Assembly (NCBI GenBank): GCA_947630865.1
Contig: CANRJE010000061.1
Span: 1-8,863, forward strand
Direction: 5' to 3'
Source of the DNA: an uncultured Bacilli bacterium
GTDB lineage: Bacteria; Bacillota_I; Bacilli_A; RF39; UBA660
DNA: 8,863 nt
Shown here in pieces: positions 4,928-8,863 of this stretch (positions are counted from its first letter, which is position 1; every line of letters starts with the position of its first letter). The position numbers were made by a program, and so were the translations under genes. The notes beneath the pieces are model-generated. The model did no database searches. It had not been told where the DNA came from and saw only the letters and a list, made by a program, of their open reading frames with translations.

Positions 4928-4940
4928 ATAATAGTATAAT
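4912..4940 (+). promoter_or_regulatory. Promoter of ftsK/spoIIIE
   Basis: A -35-like TTGTTA (4912-4917), a 17-nt spacer that is mostly the terminator T-run, and a perfect -10 TATAAT (4935-4940). A second perfect TATAAT sits at 4927-4932. The predicted start near 4947 gives a short leader and favours the ATG at 4966 over any start upstream. Confidence 0.65.
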
Positions 4941-4965
4941 TGTTATTGTAGAAAGTAGGATAAAG

Positions 4966-7236
4966 ATGGCAAAGAAAAAAAAGAAAAAAGATGAAGGCAA
5001 AAAGTTTCAATATAGTGTTGAATTATATGGCATTTTATTTATTTTAATTGGTATTCTTGGTATATGTGGTTATGGACCATGTGGTGAATTAATTTGTGCT
5101 TTTTCGGCTTTTTTATTTGGATGTTTATATTTTGTTTTTTTAATTGCATTAATAATATTAGGTGTATATATTGTTTTAAAGAAAGAATATCCCGATTTTT
5201 TTAAAACAAAATTAATTGGAGGATATATTCTTTTAGTTGGACTTTCCATTTTATTTCATATGTCATATGTTAAAGGTGGATTTATGGGATTTTCTAGTAC
5301 GATGAAGGAAACTTTTTCTAACTTAATGCAAGTTTTTGATATTATTGAAGGTGCAAATAGAACTTTAACATTTCAAAATATTGGTGGTGGATTAGTTGGT
5401 GGATTTTTTCTAAGTCTTTTTGCTACCTTATTTGATGTAAATGGAGTAAAGATAATTTATATTGTTTTGATAGCATTTGGAGCAATTATTATAACGGGAA
5501 TTAGTATTGCTGATTTATGGTTAAAATTTGTTGAGCAAAGCAAGAAAATGATACCTCATCATCACCATAAAGAAGAACATATTGATGAACATGATGATAA
5601 AGTTAAAATTAATTATAATGATGGTAGTGAAGATGAAGATGACGATGGAAAAATTGTTATTACAAACATTAATGATTTAAAATCAAGTAAAATGGTTCAA
5701 GAAGAAGAGGAAAAAGTAGAAGAAGAAAATCCATCTTCAAGTGAAAATAATAGTGTTAATAAAAATTATAAGTTACCACCAATTACTCTTTTAGATCAAC
5801 CTAAAAAAGTTAAAACTAGTAGTCAAACCAATATTATTGAAAGCAATAAGTTAAAACTTGAAGAAGTATTAAGAGAATTTGGTATTATTGGACATGTTGT
5901 TGAAGTAACAGTAGGACCAGCTATTACACAATATGAGTTGGAACTTAAACCAGGTACTAAGTTAAGTAGACTAACTGGTATCAATAAAGAAATTAGTTTA
6001 GCTCTTGCTAAAAAAGATGTTCGTATTCAAGCTCCAATTCCTGGTAAAAGTACAGTTGGTATTGAAATATCTAATGAAACTCCAACAACTGTTTATGTAA
6101 GAGAAATTGTTGAAAAATTAAAAGAAGAAAATTCTAGCAATAAATTGATGGTTGCTCTTGGAAAAGATATTTTAAATAAAACAAAATACTGTGAAATAAA
6201 TAAAACCCCTCACTTATTGGTAGCTGGAGCAACAGGTTCTGGAAAGTCAGTTTGTATCAACTGTATTTTGGTAAGTATCTTAATGAATGCGAAACCAGAT
6301 GAAGTAAAGCTTTTATTAGTTGACCCTAAAAAAGTTGAATTATCAGTTTTTAATGGAGTTCCTCATTTATTAGCACCAGTTGTAACAGATCCTAAGAAAG
6401 CAAGTGTTGCATTAGCCAAAATTGTTAAGGAAATGGAAGATAGATATGATATTTTTGAAGAAAAAGGTGTCAAGAATATTGGTTCTTATAATGAAATGGT
6501 TGAAAAGAAAAATAAGAATTTAAGTGATGATGATAAATTAAAGAAAATGCCTTATATTGTAGTTGTTGTTGATGAACTTGCAGATTTGATGATGGTTGCT
6601 AGTAAAGAAGTTGAAGATTCAATTATGCGAATTACTCAAATGGCAAGAGCAGCAGGAATTCATTTAATTATTGCAACGCAGCGTCCTTCGACTGATGTAA
6701 TTACGGGTGTTATAAAAGCGAATATTCCATCTCGTATATCTTTTGCTGTTTCAAATGGAATCGATTCAAGAACAATTTTAGATATGCTTGGAGCTGAAAA
6801 ATTACTTGGTCGAGGAGATATGTTATTCTTACCAATGGGAGAATCAGTTCCAACACGTATTCAAGGTGCATGGATAACGGAAGAGGAAGTTAAAAGAGTA
6901 GTTGATTATACGATTAGTCAACAAAAGGCTATGTATGATGAAAAAATGCTTAATTTAAATGCCGTATCCAATGATAGTGGAAAGATTGATGCTAATACTG
7001 AACTTGAAGAAGAGTATGATGATGAAATATATAATGATGTTGTAGAATTTGTTATCACTAGTGGTAAAGCTAGTTCTTCCCTTTTACAAAGAAGATTTAA
7101 AATTGGTTACAATAGAGCAGCCCGTATTATTGATTTATTAGAAGAAAGAGGAATAATAGGACCTCAAAATGGTTCAAAACCTCGAGAAGTTTTAGTAAAA
7201 CTTGAAAATCAAAATCAAGATGAAATTATTGAATAA
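4966..7236 (+). CDS. ftsK: DNA translocase FtsK/SpoIIIE
   Basis: A 756-aa membrane-anchored ATPase that pumps chromosomal DNA through the division septum. Residues 2-13 are Lys-rich. Four to five hydrophobic segments follow (about 20-37, 46-71, 84-99, 139-157 and 161-185), then an acidic, His-containing linker (about 195-290). The alpha/beta motor runs from about 297 to 640: Walker A GATGSGKS (421-428), Walker B IVVVVDELAD (531-540, D536/E537), TQRPSTDVITG (571-581) and GRGDML (615-620). A C-terminal winged-helix gamma domain (about 684-745, ending SKPREVLV) would read the orientation sequences. The frame extends upstream to 4834, but that part covers the terminator and promoter. ATG 4966 has AGGA 5 nt before it and begins with the expected lysine-rich end. 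The length is typical of SpoIIIE. The symbol could equally be spoIIIE. Confidence 0.96.
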   Translation: MAKKKKKKDEGKKFQYSVELYGILFILIGILGICGYGPCGELICAFSAFLFGCLYFVFLIALIILGVYIVLKKEYPDFFKTKLIGGYILLVGLSILFHMSYVKGGFMGFSSTMKETFSNLMQVFDIIEGANRTLTFQNIGGGLVGGFFLSLFATLFDVNGVKIIYIVLIAFGAIIITGISIADLWLKFVEQSKKMIPHHHHKEEHIDEHDDKVKINYNDGSEDEDDDGKIVITNINDLKSSKMVQEEEEKVEEENPSSSENNSVNKNYKLPPITLLDQPKKVKTSSQTNIIESNKLKLEEVLREFGIIGHVVEVTVGPAITQYELELKPGTKLSRLTGINKEISLALAKKDVRIQAPIPGKSTVGIEISNETPTTVYVREIVEKLKEENSSNKLMVALGKDILNKTKYCEINKTPHLLVAGATGSGKSVCINCILVSILMNAKPDEVKLLLVDPKKVELSVFNGVPHLLAPVVTDPKKASVALAKIVKEMEDRYDIFEEKGVKNIGSYNEMVEKKNKNLSDDDKLKKMPYIVVVVDELADLMMVASKEVEDSIMRITQMARAAGIHLIIATQRPSTDVITGVIKANIPSRISFAVSNGIDSRTILDMLGAEKLLGRGDMLFLPMGESVPTRIQGAWITEEEVKRVVDYTISQQKAMYDEKMLNLNAVSNDSGKIDANTELEEEYDDEIYNDVVEFVITSGKASSSLLQRRFKIGYNRAARIIDLLEERGIIGPQNGSKPREVLVKLENQNQDEIIE

Positions 7237-7257
7237 TATTTTTAAATGTGATATATT
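7229..7257 (+). promoter_or_regulatory. Promoter of the 182-aa membrane protein gene
   Basis: TTGAAT (7229-7234), a 17-nt spacer and TATATT (7252-7257), with an extended -10 TG at 7249-7250. The -35 overlaps the ftsK stop codon. The predicted start near 7264 leaves a leader just long enough for the AGGAGG ribosome binding site at 7272-7277. Read-through from ftsK is also possible, since no terminator is visible in this 46-bp gap. Confidence 0.5.
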
Positions 7258-7282
7258 AATAATAGAAAAATAGGAGGGTCAT

Positions 7283-7831
7283 ATGAATACTAATTATTTA
7301 TTAAGTGTTCTTGATTTATATTTATTAAAAGAACAAAATGGTAAATTGGTTATGGAAGTTTTAGACAATGAGAATATTGTTAAAGTTGATTTTTCGTATT
7401 CATTTGACCATATCAATAGAACTTTTGTTAAAGTTTCCAAAGAAGAATTTTTTAATATTTTACCTGAGATAATAAAAAAAATTCAAGGCGATTCAAATAT
7501 TTATAAAGAAGAAAAAACAATTGTTAATAATAAAAATACTATTATTTATTCATATACTGAGGGAAGAAGACTTTCATTTATAAGTTTTTCTGATTCTGAT
7601 GCTAAAAAAATTAAACTTTATGTAACAAAGATAATTGATGATGATACTATTCTTGATCTTAAAATTCCAGTACAAGAAGAATCATATGATAATATTTATC
7701 AGAATAATAAAACAACAAAAAGAGCATTCTCTTTTGGTTTTGCAAATTATATGACTTTATTTTTAACAACTATTTGGATACTTGATGTCTTTATGATAGC
7801 TCTTTGGATATTTAAAGCAATGATGAAATAA
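7283..7831 (+). CDS. Uncharacterised C-terminally membrane-anchored protein
   Basis: A 182-aa protein that I do not recognise. Residues 1-130 look soluble, with alternating beta-like stretches (LVMEVLDNENIVKVDF, NTIIYSYTEG, KIKLYVTKIID) and many charged residues. A linker rich in Asn, Gln and Tyr follows (131-147). A single hydrophobic segment at about 156-178 then ends in KAMMK, which suggests a tail-anchored protein with the N-terminal domain in the cytoplasm. There is no signal peptide. The ribosome binding site is a perfect AGGAGG 5 nt before the ATG, implying strong translation. It lies between ftsK and dnaB with its own predicted promoter and a terminator behind it. A division or membrane-associated role is suggested only by location. 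Confidence 0.85.
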   Translation: MNTNYLLSVLDLYLLKEQNGKLVMEVLDNENIVKVDFSYSFDHINRTFVKVSKEEFFNILPEIIKKIQGDSNIYKEEKTIVNNKNTIIYSYTEGRRLSFISFSDSDAKKIKLYVTKIIDDDTILDLKIPVQEESYDNIYQNNKTTKRAFSFGFANYMTLFLTTIWILDVFMIALWIFKAMMK

Positions 7832-7853
7832 AGAAAATAAAATAATAATTTAG

Positions 7854-7893
7854 GTTAAGATGAAATAGATTTTTCGTTTTAACTTTTTATTTA
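7854..7893 (+). terminator. Intrinsic terminator after the 182-aa gene
   Basis: GTTAAGATGAAA (7854-7865) pairs with TTTCGTTTTAAC (7872-7883) over 12 bp, two of them G-T wobbles, around the loop TAGATT. It is followed by TTTTTATTT. This is a convincing terminator. It separates the membrane-protein gene from dnaB. Confidence 0.8.
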
Positions 7894-7910
7894 CATATTT
7901 TTTTGTAAAT
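7889..7910 (+). repeat. Short inverted repeat upstream of dnaB
   Basis: ATTTACA (7889-7895) is the perfect inverse complement of TGTAAAT (7904-7910), with an 8-nt spacer made mostly of T. It could be a second weak hairpin backing up the preceding terminator, or an operator-like palindrome about 25 bp upstream of the dnaB -10. The sequence alone does not decide between these. Confidence 0.35.
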
Positions 7911-7932
7911 TAGAGACTTTTCTATTGAGATT

Positions 7933-7941
7933 TGATAAAAT
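7933..7941 (+). promoter_or_regulatory. Extended -10 promoter of dnaB
   Basis: TG at 7933-7934, one base, then TAAAAT (7936-7941) makes an extended -10 element. No good -35 is visible about 17 nt upstream, which is tolerated by extended -10 promoters. The AAGGAG ribosome binding site (7949-7954) lies 7 nt before the ATG at 7962, so the leader would be very short, about 15 nt. Confidence 0.4.
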
Positions 7942-7961
7942 AAATATAAAGGAGAGCTACT

Positions 7962-8863
7962 ATGATAAAAGAAAACTTAACACCTGCTGATAAATATATC
8001 GTTTATAACAAAGGTTTAATTACAAATGAAAAAATAAAAATATTAACTAATCTTTATCAACCAATTATTGGTTTTGGAGCTGTATCTTTATATTTAACTT
8101 TATTTAACGATTTAAAAATTAAAGATTTAGAAAGTGAAGAATATTCTCATCATCATTTAATGACAATGATGCAATTAAAACTTGAAAGTATTAAAGAAGC
8201 TAGAGAAAAATTAGAAGGAATTGGACTTTTAAAAACTTATCTTAAAGAAGGGGAAATCAATAGTTATATTTATCTTTTATTTTCACCTTTAAGTGCATTT
8301 GAATTTTTCAATCATCCGATTTTAAATATCGTTTTATATAATAATATTGGAGATCATGAATATAAAAAACTTCAAAGTAAATATAAAATACCTAAAATTA
8401 GTTTTAAAGATTATCAAGACATAACGGTTTCTTTTAACGATGTTTATACTTCTAATACAAATACTAATTTATTATTTGATAATGTTGATATTCAAAATGA
8501 TAAAAAATTAAATTTAGCTATTAAAAGTAATTTTGATATGGATTTATTAATAAGTAGTATTCCTAAAAGATTATATAGTAATCGTTGTTTTACTGAAGAA
8601 ATACAAGAATTAATTATAAATCTTGCTTATATTTATAAAATAGATAATTTAAATATGCAGGGATTAGTTAGAAATTCTTTAAATGAAAGAGGTTTAATTG
8701 ATAAAAATGAATTACAAAAAAATGCTAGAAATTATTATCAATTTGAAAATAATGGTCGACTTCCAACCTTAATTTATAATAAGCAACCAGAGTATTTAAA
8801 AACACCACTTGGTGATGATTCCAAGTTAGCTAAAATGATTTATATGTTTGAAAACACAAGTCC
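7962..8863 (+). CDS. dnaB: Replication initiation and membrane attachment protein DnaB, 3'-partial
   Basis: The frame is open for 300 codons and runs off the window. The N-terminal region matches Bacillus-type DnaB (the initiation protein, not the helicase): NEKIKILTNLYQPIIG and SLYLTLF (about 22-47), then HHHLMTMM and EAREKLEGIGLLKTYLKEG (about 63-95), and FSPLSAFEFFNHPILN (about 104-119), followed by a second helical region. In Bacillus, DnaB works with DnaD and DnaI to load the replicative helicase at oriC and at restarting forks, and it associates with the membrane. The family is about 470 aa, so about a third is missing here, and dnaI often follows. AAGGAG precedes the ATG with good spacing. 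The gene has its own predicted promoter behind a terminator. Confidence 0.9.
   Translation, partial: MIKENLTPADKYIVYNKGLITNEKIKILTNLYQPIIGFGAVSLYLTLFNDLKIKDLESEEYSHHHLMTMMQLKLESIKEAREKLEGIGLLKTYLKEGEINSYIYLLFSPLSAFEFFNHPILNIVLYNNIGDHEYKKLQSKYKIPKISFKDYQDITVSFNDVYTSNTNTNLLFDNVDIQNDKKLNLAIKSNFDMDLLISSIPKRLYSNRCFTEEIQELIINLAYIYKIDNLNMQGLVRNSLNERGLIDKNELQKNARNYYQFENNGRLPTLIYNKQPEYLKTPLGDDSKLAKMIYMFENTS

Noticed and set aside
4834..4965. 44-residue N-terminal extension of FtsK
   Set aside because: This part spans an intrinsic terminator and the predicted promoter. ATG 4966 has a ribosome binding site and the expected Lys-rich N-terminus.
5557..5577. His-rich run in the FtsK linker as a metal-binding motif
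   Set aside because: It lies in the low-complexity, acidic linker that varies freely in FtsK/SpoIIIE proteins, so no specific function can be supported.

Overview
The window comes from a very AT-rich, low-GC Gram-positive (Bacillota) chromosome. The evidence is the A/T-dominated codon use, the AGGAGG-type ribosome binding sites, and the presence of both a SpoIIIE/FtsK translocase and the Firmicutes-type DnaB replication initiation and membrane attachment protein. The standard bacterial code fits: TGG is used for Trp, and one gene ends in TGA. A Bacilli or Mollicutes-related gut lineage is plausible, but that placement is inference. No phage structural genes, integrase, transposase, tRNA gene or CRISPR array is visible.

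The left third (about 1-3290) is a complete diversity-generating retroelement (DGR). In order it holds the 3' part of a target (variable) protein gene whose C-terminal coding region carries the variable repeat VR (690-794); a GC-rich double hairpin (877-923); a small MutS-domain-I-like accessory gene (951-1310); avd (1303-1647); a DGR-type reverse transcriptase (about 1631-2755); the template repeat TR (2777-2881); a 128-nt noncoding tail; and a second small gene (3010-3279) whose N-terminus also looks like MutS domain I. VR and TR are each 105 bp and align without gaps. They differ at 14 positions, and every difference is an adenine in TR (9 A to G, 5 A to T). This is the hallmark of adenine-specific mutagenic retrohoming. 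TR is built to diversify 16 Asn (AAY) codons, and 13 of them are changed in the present VR. Working model: TR RNA is copied by the RT with Avd, adenines are miscopied, and the cDNA replaces VR, changing the exposed face of the target protein.

After a possible terminator at 3258-3289 comes a reverse-strand DUF192 gene (3280-3597). It diverges, through overlapping back-to-back promoters, from a forward two-gene unit: a RelA/SpoT-like nucleotidyltransferase-fold protein (3678-4490) and an unrecognised 112-aa charged protein (4490-4828).

The right half is chromosomal housekeeping: ftsK/spoIIIE (4966-7236), an unrecognised membrane-anchored protein (7283-7831), and the 5' 300 codons of dnaB (7962 to beyond the window end). 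Predicted promoters and intrinsic terminators separate these into short transcription units. The DGR therefore sits beside core chromosomal genes, with no prophage visible in the window.
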